Below are positions 18,101-25,364 of a stretch of DNA of 64,000 nucleotides, piece by piece. The stretch comes from Aerococcus sp. (GTDB taxonomy: Bacteria; Bacillota; Bacilli; Lactobacillales; Aerococcaceae). The stretch is from NCBI GenBank assembly GCA_030528155.1, contig JAUMZL010000007.1, positions 5,430 through 69,429 on the forward strand, in the 5' to 3' direction. The translations under genes and the position numbers were made by a program. Under the pieces are notes generated by a model that made no database searches, had not been told where the DNA came from, and worked only from the letters and a program-made list of their open reading frames with translations. Positions within the stretch are counted from its first letter, which is position 1. Every line of letters begins with the position of its first letter.

Positions 18101-19871
18101 TCAATGTTTTACCCACGTAGTAGCGTGAATAGAGCACATCATTGCCACTCACCGTGTTCAAGGCAACTGGGAATTCCGATCCGGTGTAGAAGCTATCCAC
18201 ATAAACCGGTTGCCCTAATCCCGCGTAGAAGCCATCATACCCAGCCATTTCTTTGATTGGTTTTTGATGGGAGAAATCATGCAAGGAGTGTACATTATTC
18301 AACTGGAAGTTTTGCAGGTCGATACTATCGATGACTAATTGGTCACGTCCCGCTTCGCTACTGCTCAGTTCCAAATAGGAAGTCGTGAACTTGTCTTCTT
18401 TGCCTAATTCCACCACATACTGAATGTTTACTGGTTGACCGTGGTATTCCACTGGGTTAAAGGTGAAGACGTATTGATCCACATCTCCTGTTGTGGTGTG
18501 CTTGATGCCATTGGCTTGGAGCGTCAAATCACTGATCGAGATGGCATTGGCACTCAGCTGGTCATCAATGATTTTTTTCAATTCTGTGGTAGATTTATCG
18601 GAAACATCAAATTCCGCTGCACTGGCAAGAGGCTGGCCATTTTGTGAGGAGAGGACTTCCAATTTCAAATCTGTGATCCCCGTGAGGTTCCCTAAATCAA
18701 TAAAGATAGGGTCACCACTCACTGAAGCCAACGAACCGTGTTTGACTTCTTGATAGGTAGCATTTGCCCCCTTCGCATAGAATTTGTACTCCTTGATATT
18801 CCCATTATCCCCATTTTGACGTGGGACATACACGAAAGACTTGATGTCTTTAGCTTTCGGGAAGTGGAATTCAACGCTGACTGGCATTTGGTTCACTGTT
18901 CCCGTCCCATTGCCATAGTTACTGTGGTAGATGGTATTCATATCGCCATCCAGGGCAAAGCGGATTGGACCTTCATTGGTGGTATTGGCTTCTGATGAAG
19001 ATGTCACTGTCCATTGGTTGCGGTCTGAACTTAATGGGAGTGTCACTCCTTGATCCGTCTTAAAGTGAATCGTAAATTCCTTGGAATTTGATAAGTCCAA
19101 CACATCGTGACTTAATTTATTTTCAAGACTGGTAGTGTGGAGATGCCCGTCTTTAATTTCAAATTCTCGATTCACATAGGCATTTTCGAGCGCAATCTTT
19201 TGATCTTCAACTGTAGCCTTCAGATCGTTGGACATTGTTGGTGCCGCTAGCGTTGTTGTTGGCTGCGCTTGGTCTTTGAGATCTACTCGTAAGTCGAGCA
19301 TTTTTTCATCGGCTACAGTCATGTCTGTGGTGGCTGTTTCTGCTACCACCTTTTCAGCAGCTGCTGGCGTGGTACGCGTCATTTTGAGCGTTGGTTCTTC
19401 CTTAACAACCGCTTCTTCGGCTTTAGTGTCTTTTTCTGCTGGGGCAGTTGCGACATTCTTTGTCGTCTTTTCGGATTTAGCGTCTTTTTCCTCAGCCTTG
19501 ACTACCTGATCGTCTTTTTCATCCTTCGCTTCTTTCTTGGCATCTGCTTGTTCTTTTTCCGGTGCAGATTGGTCCCCTGCTGTGACGTCAGTTTCAGCTG
19601 TAACTTGGTCATCTTCTGTTTTTTCATCAATGGCCGTTACGTCATTACCTATCGTGTCTTCGGCTGTATCGATTGCTTCTACTGTCGTTGCTGCCATTCC
19701 TTCGTGGTCGATCGTATCTGCCTTCGCTACGGCACTAATACCACCTGATAATAGAAAAGCAGAGGCAATCGCAACAGAAGCCACCCCAATATTAAGACGA
19801 CGAATTGACCATTGTGTGACTTGTTTGGCCATACGCCGTTGAATTAATTGTTTATTGTGTTTTCCAACCAT
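12198..19871 (-). CDS. LPQTG wall-anchored GH36-like alpha-glycosidase with Rib-like repeats
   Basis: A 2557-residue secreted protein. YSIRK-type signal (QWSIRRLNIGVASVAIAS) with cleavage near residue 52; acidic Ala/Glu/Lys linker to about 190; F5/8C (carbohydrate-binding-like) domain at about 290-430; GH-D-clan (GH36-like) catalytic barrel at about 600-1010 with VVDDGWQD, GVWLGPQGGY and NYWKLDGLL, whose Asp is the likely nucleophile; LamG-like domain at about 1215-1370; a second F5/8C at about 1375-1520; a short FIVAR-like helical region; eleven Rib-like repeats; a Pro-rich DKP/SQKPDQP wall-spanning part; and LPQTG, a membrane segment and an RRKQN tail. The family points to alpha-galactosidase or alpha-N-acetylgalactosaminidase action on host glycans or plant oligosaccharides, but the exact activity is uncertain. 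A GAGGAG site lies 12 bases before the start. Two cre-like sites lie upstream, as expected for a CcpA-controlled glycosidase. Confidence 0.88.
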   Translation of the reverse strand: MVGKHNKQLIQRRMAKQVTQWSIRRLNIGVASVAIASAFLLSGGISAVAKADTIDHEGMAATTVEAIDTAEDTIGNDVTAIDEKTEDDQVTAETDVTAGDQSAPEKEQADAKKEAKDEKDDQVVKAEEKDAKSEKTTKNVATAPAEKDTKAEEAVVKEEPTLKMTRTTPAAAEKVVAETATTDMTVADEKMLDLRVDLKDQAQPTTTLAAPTMSNDLKATVEDQKIALENAYVNREFEIKDGHLHTTSLENKLSHDVLDLSNSKEFTIHFKTDQGVTLPLSSDRNQWTVTSSSEANTTNEGPIRFALDGDMNTIYHSNYGNGTGTVNQMPVSVEFHFPKAKDIKSFVYVPRQNGDNGNIKEYKFYAKGANATYQEVKHGSLASVSGDPIFIDLGNLTGITDLKLEVLSSQNGQPLASAAEFDVSDKSTTELKKIIDDQLSANAISISDLTLQANGIKHTTTGDVDQYVFTFNPVEYHGQPVNIQYVVELGKEDKFTTSYLELSSSEAGRDQLVIDSIDLQNFQLNNVHSLHDFSHQKPIKEMAGYDGFYAGLGQPVYVDSFYTGSEFPVALNTVSGNDVLYSRYYVGKTLNQMGVDASGKYQTWRTVFGAARSDDYRVIQQDFYDYIAKIGQKTYFRKQFNSWFDHMKDITSDNIQESFNEIDRGFDLGGTRPLDAYVVDDGWQDMTTLWDFNDKFPNKFYSAYKQVGRFDGNFGVWLGPQGGYSEPGKLADNLVNQNLGSKYNGVVYVGDKRYTDGLAKVFADYEKKFDINYWKLDGLLLSPRPDTDPNGNFIGGGYKNMYSMTETFERWINLFKVIRENSSDPDNMWINLTSYIPPSPWFMQWVNSIWMQNSGDVDYMDGVKEDAYKNLDFGNDANEAITYRDNSYQALANDRQWQLPFANIYNHDPVYGEKANSGKHEYPGGPGRDKINFSTEDFRNYLYMLGTRGNGFWEFYYSPSMMDDDKWLVNGEAVNWMEDNYEVLKHSQFHGGVPGHGEVYGYSAWDGNKGIVSVRNPINKEQTYKLKLDRLVGVPEGIKGLYRKTILGDGTHNTTELTKYGDTLVLTLKPYETLVFEYSTEADTTPAQVQTTQTPGNNKIVLAFDETINIDKATFTVANHTVKNVTLAADLRTVTIELNDTLDDHDEVTVDYANVLDLAGQPNQANGSVDLKAYTDNVIEDISAVKPGQTLQQDGVEGTGEFSVTVKASLDKYGQTLAEQDGQWKLYVDDKGEVFFQVKDDKVGSMVYTQLKADDKDLPDTKLPLGETVVITASRMKNGSLKLYINGELRDTFYNNKQQNLPLDLTNVTVGTKDFAGKIDRFILANGDTDYVEAMNWVHTVSPQDTWENVPIKGTTATSFDPNDNGARPAGDATDGNVDTYWASDPTKNNAQDPQYLVVELPEKQTVGHIIYTPRQASATAVGNVKKAKIQYSLDGKTWQDVQFTNGTDVFTFPETTDSTNIGFNPVEAKFFRLQALETHHWSQDKENSVVAVAEFTPIVEKKADLTPKVTVSYLRNALEKFATLLKERPTFSSSQVVISALEQAVLALEAKDQKTVDDAFDMIDQINETFQTAPQGQDITVMVGDKAPEAIEGVKNAKDIVEGTTYEWQKPIDTANAGDQQGVIVITYKDDSTETITVTVHVMGKQTQADKYTPVGSPKEMMQGDNAPLPESMIGNATDLPQDVTYAWKQAPDMNAVGAQTVTIEVSYGDGTKDEVIATLTIKAKATQSEADKYTPVGTPKEMMQGDAAPLPESMIGNVTDLPQDVTYAWKQAPDMNAVGAQTVTIEVSYGDGTKDEVTATLTIKAKATQSEADKYTPVGSAKEMTQGDAAPLPESMIGNVTDLPQDVTYAWKQAPDMNTVGAQTVTIEVSYGDGTKDEVTATLTIKAKATQSEADKYTPTGKDRTFNLGDKAPEAASMVGNIISLPEDATYAWKQAPVMDKVGDQALTIVVTYADGSSDEVAVTLTIQDNRTDADKYTPTGKDRTFNLGDKAPEVESMVGNIISLPEDATYAWKQAPVMDKVGDQALTIVVTYADGSSDEVVVILTIQDNRTDADKYTPTGKDRTFNLGDKAPEVESMIGNIISLPEDATYAWKQAPVMDKVGNQALTIVVTYADGSSDEVAVTLTIQDNRTEADKYTPTGKDRTLPLGAKAPEVESMVGNIISLPEDATYAWKQAPVMDKVGDQALTIVVTYADGSSDEVAVTLTIQDDRTDADKYTPTGKDRTFNLGDKAPEVESMVGNIISLPQDATYAWKQAPVMDKVGDQALTIVVTYADGSSDEVAVTLTIQDNRTDADKYTPTGKDRTFNLGDKAPEVESMIGNIISLPKDATYAWKQAPVMDKVGDQALTIVVTYADGSSDEVAVTLTIQDDRQDNEKYTAMGQDVTVHQGETPDAMSAIMNKADLPEDTKVAWKTPVNTLLVGEVKGEVVVTYPDGSMTTLTVTVHVLSGETPTDPDDKPIDPSQKPDQPSQKPDQPDNKPGQKPDNSETVDQPHHADATDKADHTSAVKDPQAAAKASAERLPQTGATSSMSLLAGVLTVAGGFGLAKTKRRKQN
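12745..14184 (-). repeat. Six 240-bp tandem repeats in the glycosidase gene
   Basis: The phrase GCCACTTCATCGCT (ACCACTTC in one copy) starts at 12781, 13021, 13261, 13501, 13741 and 13981, so the period is exactly 240 bp. The encoded 80-residue units (TPTGKDRT...YAWKQAP...ADGSSDEV) are nearly identical. Confidence 0.95.
14185..14925 (-). repeat. Three 246-bp tandem repeats in the glycosidase gene
   Basis: A second repeat type with GTGACTTC-like marks at 14227, 14473 and 14719 (246-bp period). The 82-residue units read TPVG.(A/P)KEM...YAWKQAPDMN...YGDGTKDEV. They adjoin the 240-bp block and share the YAWKQAP core with it. Confidence 0.92.
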
Positions 19872-20242
19872 GAGAATTCATCACTCCTCTTAAAACAAAC
19901 CTACTCTGCTGGCTCGAACGAGTCAGTCTGACAATACAATAATGATTCGCTCCTCCCTTTGAATAAACCGCTTACATTCAAATGAATGCTCTCCCTTCCT
20001 TTATTCTACTGGAGGGCACCATCGCATTCTGCGTTTTCTTCAGTAAATTATTATACTATTATATTGATTATAAACGCTTACACGCAACTTGTCATCAGGC
20101 AATCAGCACTTATTTCGCTTTAATGTTTACGCTGAGAGTGTTTATCCGCACCACTATCGTTAAAATACGAAAATTGTTTTTTATCGGCTTATGATAGCTG
20201 ATAAATGCTCCTTTTCGCGATAATGAATGGTTATTGGGAAGC
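19872..20242. promoter_or_regulatory. Upstream region of the glycosidase gene with two cre-like sites
   Basis: No gene is seen. The minus strand holds ATGTAAGCGGTTTAT (19963-19977), one mismatch from the CcpA cre consensus, and GTGTAAGCGTTTATA (20069-20083), two mismatches. An inverted repeat CTGGCTCG-AA-CGAGTCAG lies at about 19911-19928, in the likely 5' leader. The -10/-35 pair is not clear. Confidence 0.5.
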
Positions 20243-20282
20243 AAAAAAGCTCAGCTTCTCCTAAAAAAAGAACCTGAGCTTG
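20243..20282 (-). terminator. Terminator of the ABC exporter operon
   Basis: AAGCTCAG and CTGAGCTT form the base of the hairpin and T6 follows on the minus strand, shortly after the stop codon of the second ABC gene. Confidence 0.85.
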
Positions 20283-20299
20283 CGTGCTTTGATCTTGTG

Positions 20300-22036
20300 T
20301 TACGCTTCCACCTGATCGAATTGGCTGTTATAGAGGCGGTAGTAGAACCCATGTTGAGCGAGCAGCTGCTCGTGATTTCCCTGCTCAACCACATGTCCAT
20401 GATCCATCACGAGAATGTTCTGAGCGTTCTGGATCGTTGAGAGGCGATGCGCAACGACAAAAGTTGTGCGCCCCTGCATTAATTTATCGAAAGAACGCTG
20501 CACGATCTGTTCCGTCAGCGTATCGATCGAACTGGTTGCCTCATCGAGAATCAGCATTTCTGGGTCACTCAGCATAATTCGGGTAATACAGATTAATTGC
20601 TTCTGTCCCGCTGAAATGTTACTCCCATTTTCTTCCAACATCGTGTCATAGCCGTCATCCATCTGCTCAATCAAACGATGAACACTGGCCTTTTTTGCCG
20701 CACTCATGGCTTCCTCGCGCGTAGCATTGGGAGACCCGTAACAGATATTCTCCAGCACTGTCCCCTTAAAAATCCAAGGATCTTGTAACACCATCCCAAA
20801 TGACTTTCTCAAGGCATTGCGCGCTAAACATTGCGTATCCTTCCCGTCAATGAAAATCTGTCCTTGATCCGGCTCATAAAATCGCATCAGAAGATTGATC
20901 AATGTTGTTTTGCCGGCACCGGTTGGCCCGACAATAGCCACAGTATCGCCGGCATGAACCTTAATGGTGAGTCCTTCAATCAATGGTCGTTGGGGTTGAT
21001 ATTGGAAATAGAGATCCTTGATCAGTACCTCTCCTTCCACCTCCGTCAATTTTCCTTGTGCTTTAGATGGTTGTTCGCTCGGTTGTTTGAGAAATTCAAA
21101 TAATCGCCCGGCTGAAGCTATCGCTGTCTGCATTTCATTGATCACGGTGGAAATTTCATTGAATGGTTTCATATATTGGTTGGCATACGTCAAGAAGCTC
21201 GCCAATAATCCCACGGTCAAGCTTCCTCCTAACACGGCAAAACCGCCGAATATCCCCACTGCCGCATAAACGATACTATTGAGCACGCGAGTTGTAGGAT
21301 TGATCAATGCCCCGGCAAATTGGGAACGCACGCCACTCTCATGCACGCGCTGATTGATGTCACGGAACTGCTGGAAGCTCGACTTTTCATAGTTGAAGGC
21401 TTTGACTAAGGCTTGATTTTCAGCCATTTCATCGATATGCGCCCCGAGCTCACCGCGCAATTGCATTTGTTCCTGGAAATAACGATACGTCCGGCGCGCA
21501 ATGATGCCGGAAGCAATCACCGATAGCGGTGTCAACAGGATCACGATCAAGCCGATTTTGATATTCAAGACCAGCATGATCACCAAAATCCCGATAATCA
21601 TGCCGACCCCAGTAAAGAAGCTCAGAAAGGCCTGCAGTAACCCATTGCCCGTTAATTCCACATCATTGATGGCACGGCTCACAATGTCGCCGTATGAATG
21701 ATTATCAATCGCACTGAGTGGGAGTGATTGAATCTTGTGGAAGAAATCACGCCGTAAATGCTCCGTCATCTGGTAAGTTAAACGATTGGTCAACTCATTT
21801 TGGATGAATTGGCTTACCGCTGCCCCCGACGCACACCCTATCAGAATCAGAAGTTGTTGGTTGACGACAGTAAAAGTCACATGATGGATCCCCACAATCG
21901 CATTCACTGCTTGTCCAATTTGAATCGGAATGAGAATTTGAAACAGCACCGTGAGAAAAGAAAAAATCACGACCCCAAAGAAAAGGCCACGACGCGGGCG
22001 AATATAGGTCGCCAGTTGTTTAAATGTTGATGACAT
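20300..22036 (-). CDS. ABC exporter half-transporter with catalytic Walker B (heterodimer partner)
   Basis: A 578-residue type IV ABC half-transporter: six membrane helices over residues 1-320, then the nucleotide-binding domain. Walker A is GPTGAGKTT, Walker B is LILDEATSSID with the catalytic Glu, and the signature is NISAGQ rather than LSGGQ. It starts two bases after the stop of the partner gene, behind AGGAGGAGG. The pair resembles LmrCD/BmrCD-type heterodimeric multidrug exporters. The intact ATP site would combine this Walker B with the partner's SGGQ motif. The substrate is not known; lipid, drug or peptide are all possible. Confidence 0.9.
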   Translation of the reverse strand: MSSTFKQLATYIRPRRGLFFGVVIFSFLTVLFQILIPIQIGQAVNAIVGIHHVTFTVVNQQLLILIGCASGAAVSQFIQNELTNRLTYQMTEHLRRDFFHKIQSLPLSAIDNHSYGDIVSRAINDVELTGNGLLQAFLSFFTGVGMIIGILVIMLVLNIKIGLIVILLTPLSVIASGIIARRTYRYFQEQMQLRGELGAHIDEMAENQALVKAFNYEKSSFQQFRDINQRVHESGVRSQFAGALINPTTRVLNSIVYAAVGIFGGFAVLGGSLTVGLLASFLTYANQYMKPFNEISTVINEMQTAIASAGRLFEFLKQPSEQPSKAQGKLTEVEGEVLIKDLYFQYQPQRPLIEGLTIKVHAGDTVAIVGPTGAGKTTLINLLMRFYEPDQGQIFIDGKDTQCLARNALRKSFGMVLQDPWIFKGTVLENICYGSPNATREEAMSAAKKASVHRLIEQMDDGYDTMLEENGSNISAGQKQLICITRIMLSDPEMLILDEATSSIDTLTEQIVQRSFDKLMQGRTTFVVAHRLSTIQNAQNILVMDHGHVVEQGNHEQLLAQHGFYYRLYNSQFDQVEA

Positions 22037-22038
22037 CT

Positions 22039-23760
22039 TTACGCCTCCTCCTGTGGGTATTGTGAATAGTAAATTTCACGGTAACGCTCACTCGTTTGTA
22101 ATAATTGATCATGATCGCCCACTCCGGCTACCTGCCCATGGTCGAGCACGAGAATTTGATCAGCTGAACGCAATGAAGACACGCGCTGTGACACCATAAT
22201 GATGGTGCTATTGAGCGCCTTGAGTGCCGTGCGCAAGCGTCGTTCGGTTTGAAAATCGAGCGCACTCACAGAATCATCGAGAATAATCAGTGGGGCTTTG
22301 CGGATAACAGCGCGTGCAATGGTTAGGCGCTGACGCTGGCCACCGGAGAAGTTCATTCCCCCTTGTTCTACCGCTAAATCGAGACCATCCTTCTTTTCAC
22401 GAACAAAATCAGCGGCCTGAGCGACCTCAAGAGCCTCCCACATCGCGTCTTCATCGGCCTCGGGATTGGCCATCAACAAATTAGTACGCACGCTCCCTGT
22501 GAAAAGCGTGGCTTTTTGCGGAACAAGTGCCATCTGATTACGCAACGCATGAAGTGGCCACTGTTCAATAGGACGTCCATTCACCAATAACTCACCACTG
22601 GAGCGATCATAGAATCGCGGCAATAAATGGATTAATGTCGTTTTGCCAGCACCTGTTCCGCCAATAATGCCAATAAACTCTCCCGGAGCAACCGTGATCG
22701 TCACATCATGGAGCACGTCTTTCTTCCCATAGCGAGCAGAAACATGCGTCAAGGTGAGCGCCGTCCCTTTTGCCATAGATTCTGCTGGTTTAGCGCTAGG
22801 CGTTGATTCTGTAACGATGGTGGGTTCAAGCGCCAGAAATTCATCCACCCGGTGCATTCCAGCGATCCCGCGGCTGAAGATCACAATGATATTCACCAAA
22901 ATTTGGAGCGCCTGGAGGATCGTATTCATGTAGTTCACCAAGGCCACAATTTCCCCTTGCATGAAGAGCCCATTGTTGACCAAGCGCGCCCCAAAGTACA
23001 AAATCAGGGCAATGGCGATATTCACAATCATCAAGCTTGAAGGCATTGCTATGGCTTGAATCCGTCCCACCTGCGTTTGACGGGTAATCAATTTATGATT
23101 CGCTGCATCAAAACGATTAATTTCATTTTTTTGATTGGCAAAAGCGCGAATATCCCGAATACCGTGGAGATTTTCTCGGACAATGCGGGCCAAGCGATCG
23201 AGGCGGCGCTGAATCCAGCTATAACGGCGGTTGGCTAGTACTGTAATAACAGCCAGGAGAATCCCAATCAATAGCCCCCCGCCAATAAAAATCGGTGCTA
23301 AGCGTGCACTCACCCAGGTAGCCATCACAATAGCGCCAATCAGAAGAATCGGTGCCCGACTCGCCAACCGTAAGAGTCGGGCGATCGCATCTTGGATATT
23401 CACGGTGTCATTGGTCACACGGGTCACCAATGAGGAGGGCGAAACCGTCTCAATCTGTTTCAAGTCAAGTGTCAGCATCTTTTGATAGAGCCCTTCGCGC
23501 AGTTCCGTACCAACCGTTTGTGAAATTAGCGAGGCGTACCACTGGCAAATGAGTGCGCAGAGATACCCGAGCACCGGCAGAATGATCAGCCACATTCCAT
23601 GTTGCCACACATACTGCCCATTTCCTCGGTTCAGCCCGGAATTGATAATATCCGCCATCACTAACGGCACCAGCAACTCAAACACGGCCTCCATCGTTTT
23701 TGCCAAAAAAGCGAGGAGCGCTTTCCCCCAATTCTTCTTAAATACGCCTAAAACTGTCAT
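22039..23760 (-). CDS. ABC exporter half-transporter with degenerate Walker B (heterodimer partner)
   Basis: A 573-residue half-transporter with an N-terminal six-helix domain and a C-terminal ATPase. Walker A is GGTGAGKTT, the signature is NFSGGQRQRL (canonical), and Walker B is LIILDDSVSALD, where the catalytic Glu is replaced by Asp. That makes one degenerate and one working ATP site per dimer, the hallmark of heterodimeric exporters such as BmrCD and TM287/288. GGGAGGAAGAG precedes the ATG. It is the first gene of a two-gene operon. Confidence 0.9.
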   Translation of the reverse strand: MTVLGVFKKNWGKALLAFLAKTMEAVFELLVPLVMADIINSGLNRGNGQYVWQHGMWLIILPVLGYLCALICQWYASLISQTVGTELREGLYQKMLTLDLKQIETVSPSSLVTRVTNDTVNIQDAIARLLRLASRAPILLIGAIVMATWVSARLAPIFIGGGLLIGILLAVITVLANRRYSWIQRRLDRLARIVRENLHGIRDIRAFANQKNEINRFDAANHKLITRQTQVGRIQAIAMPSSLMIVNIAIALILYFGARLVNNGLFMQGEIVALVNYMNTILQALQILVNIIVIFSRGIAGMHRVDEFLALEPTIVTESTPSAKPAESMAKGTALTLTHVSARYGKKDVLHDVTITVAPGEFIGIIGGTGAGKTTLIHLLPRFYDRSSGELLVNGRPIEQWPLHALRNQMALVPQKATLFTGSVRTNLLMANPEADEDAMWEALEVAQAADFVREKKDGLDLAVEQGGMNFSGGQRQRLTIARAVIRKAPLIILDDSVSALDFQTERRLRTALKALNSTIIMVSQRVSSLRSADQILVLDHGQVAGVGDHDQLLQTSERYREIYYSQYPQEEA

Positions 23761-23890
23761 CTCTTCCTCCCAATCTCACCCGTATATTTCATCGCCAATT
23801 AGAGTCCATCTTACCGCTTATCGGCTTTTCATGAAAGCTAAAAAGACGTATTCTGATCGATTTTTCTTTCATTATAGTGTCCCACTCCAC

Positions 23891-23929
23891 AAAAAAACCA
23901 CTGCAGGCATTTGACAGCGCTGCAGTGGC
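23891..23929 (-). terminator. Terminator of the M18 aminopeptidase gene
   Basis: CCACTGCAG and CTGCAGTGG arms with T7 on the minus strand, a few bases beyond the stop codon. Confidence 0.88.
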
Positions 23930-23941
23930 TGGGTTTTGTGA

Positions 23942-25258
23942 TTAGTGAATGATGTACGTGCCATTTCCGCTCTTGGTCACGTGGTGATTGAAGAAGTTTT
24001 CAATGACACGCACCATGTATTCAGGATCTTTCACCCCAGCGGTTTCATAGGCCGAGTGCATCGCCAATTGTGGGCAACCAACGTCCACCGTATTGAGAGA
24101 CGCTTGTGCCATCATTAAGTTCCCCAATGTGGATCCCCCGCGTTTATCGGAACGGTTGGAGAAGAATTGCAGTGGCACACCGGCTTCTTCTGCGAAGTAT
24201 TTGAAGAGCGCGACACTCTGTGCATCTGAAGTATAACGTTGTTCCGCGTGTGCCTTGATAACTACCCCTTGATTCATGTAGGTATGGTTGGTGTCATCCA
24301 TCAATTCGACATGATTTGGATGAACGGCATGGGCGTTATCTGCGCTCACCATGAACCCTTGTGCTAAGGCACGGTAGTAGGTCGATTCATTGCCTCCCAG
24401 TGCAAAGACAATCCGGTGCGTGACATCAGCGGAGAAGGTGGACAAAGCCCCTTGTTTTGTTCCGGATCCAACCTCTTCGTTGTCGAAACAGAAGTAGAGT
24501 TCAACAGACTCTTCATTATGGCCGGCTAAGAACCCTTCAAAAGTCGTATAGGCTGACATCAAGTTATCTAACTGACGGCTGGAGAAGAATTCATTGTTCA
24601 ACCCCCAAATGCCTGGCTTGGTGCGATTGTACAATTGCACATCTAACCCGTAAATATCTTCTGCCTTCACGTCCAATTCAGAAGCAATAAGATCATACAA
24701 TTGCCCCGCATGTGCGCCCTCGCCAGCTAGGAGTGGCAACAAATCGATCTGTTTATTCAACACTTTCCCTTCGTTAATGTCACGAATCAGATGAATCGCT
24801 ACATTAGGAATCTGTAAGAGGTCGCGATCGATATTCAACAGGCGTGTCTCAATCTGGTTACCATTCTTCACCATCACCCGTCCTGCCAAAGACAATGGTC
24901 GGTCAAACCAGCTCGTTAAAATCATGCCACCATAACCTTCTGTATTCAACTTGAGGTAGTGGTTGTCCATGAGCATTTCTGCTTTTTCTTTTAAGCGGAA
25001 GGTCGGAGAGTCCGAATGACTAGCAACAATTTGGAAATTATAGTCGCTAATCTCTTTCCCAACGCGAAACGCTGCAATACTCGAGCTATTCCGTGTCACA
25101 AAATACTTTCCGCCTTTTTCAATCGTCCACTCTTCCCCTTCAAAGAGCTCCGTGTAGCCCGCTTGACGCAGACGTTTTGCTAAGTTTTCGGTAGCATGGA
25201 ACGCACTAGGACTTTGGTCGATAAATTCAATTAACTTTTCAGCAACGGTGGTGTTCAT
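23942..25258 (-). CDS. M18-family metalloaminopeptidase
   Basis: A 438-residue cytoplasmic zinc aminopeptidase of family M18 (aspartyl aminopeptidase/ApeA-like). Metal-binding motifs are visible: VASHSDSPTFRLK near residue 81, CFDNEEVGSGTKQG near 257, and GGSTLGNLMMAQ followed by VDVGCPQLAMHSAYETAG near 385-410. It releases N-terminal, often acidic, residues from peptides. GGAGGGAAAAGT precedes the ATG. It sits beside two C1B peptidases, so this is a peptide-utilisation neighbourhood, though each gene has its own spacing and terminator signals. Confidence 0.92.
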   Translation of the reverse strand: MNTTVAEKLIEFIDQSPSAFHATENLAKRLRQAGYTELFEGEEWTIEKGGKYFVTRNSSSIAAFRVGKEISDYNFQIVASHSDSPTFRLKEKAEMLMDNHYLKLNTEGYGGMILTSWFDRPLSLAGRVMVKNGNQIETRLLNIDRDLLQIPNVAIHLIRDINEGKVLNKQIDLLPLLAGEGAHAGQLYDLIASELDVKAEDIYGLDVQLYNRTKPGIWGLNNEFFSSRQLDNLMSAYTTFEGFLAGHNEESVELYFCFDNEEVGSGTKQGALSTFSADVTHRIVFALGGNESTYYRALAQGFMVSADNAHAVHPNHVELMDDTNHTYMNQGVVIKAHAEQRYTSDAQSVALFKYFAEEAGVPLQFFSNRSDKRGGSTLGNLMMAQASLNTVDVGCPQLAMHSAYETAGVKDPEYMVRVIENFFNHHVTKSGNGTYIIH

Positions 25259-25316
25259 ACTTTTCCCTCCATGATTTTTTCAAGGCATACTGGTCTCACA
25301 CAATGCAAAACACACA

Positions 25317-25349
25317 AGAAGCGCCAATCGTCAGACGACTGGCGCTTCT
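25317..25349 (-). terminator. Hairpin after the first C1B peptidase gene
   Basis: AGAAGCGCCA-TCGTC / GACGA-TGGCGCTTCT is a strong 15-bp stem. The T run after it on the minus strand is poor (TTGTGTGTTTTG), so it may be a weak terminator or a 3'-end stabiliser. Confidence 0.6.
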
Positions 25350-25364
25350 CCGCTTATTAACGGC

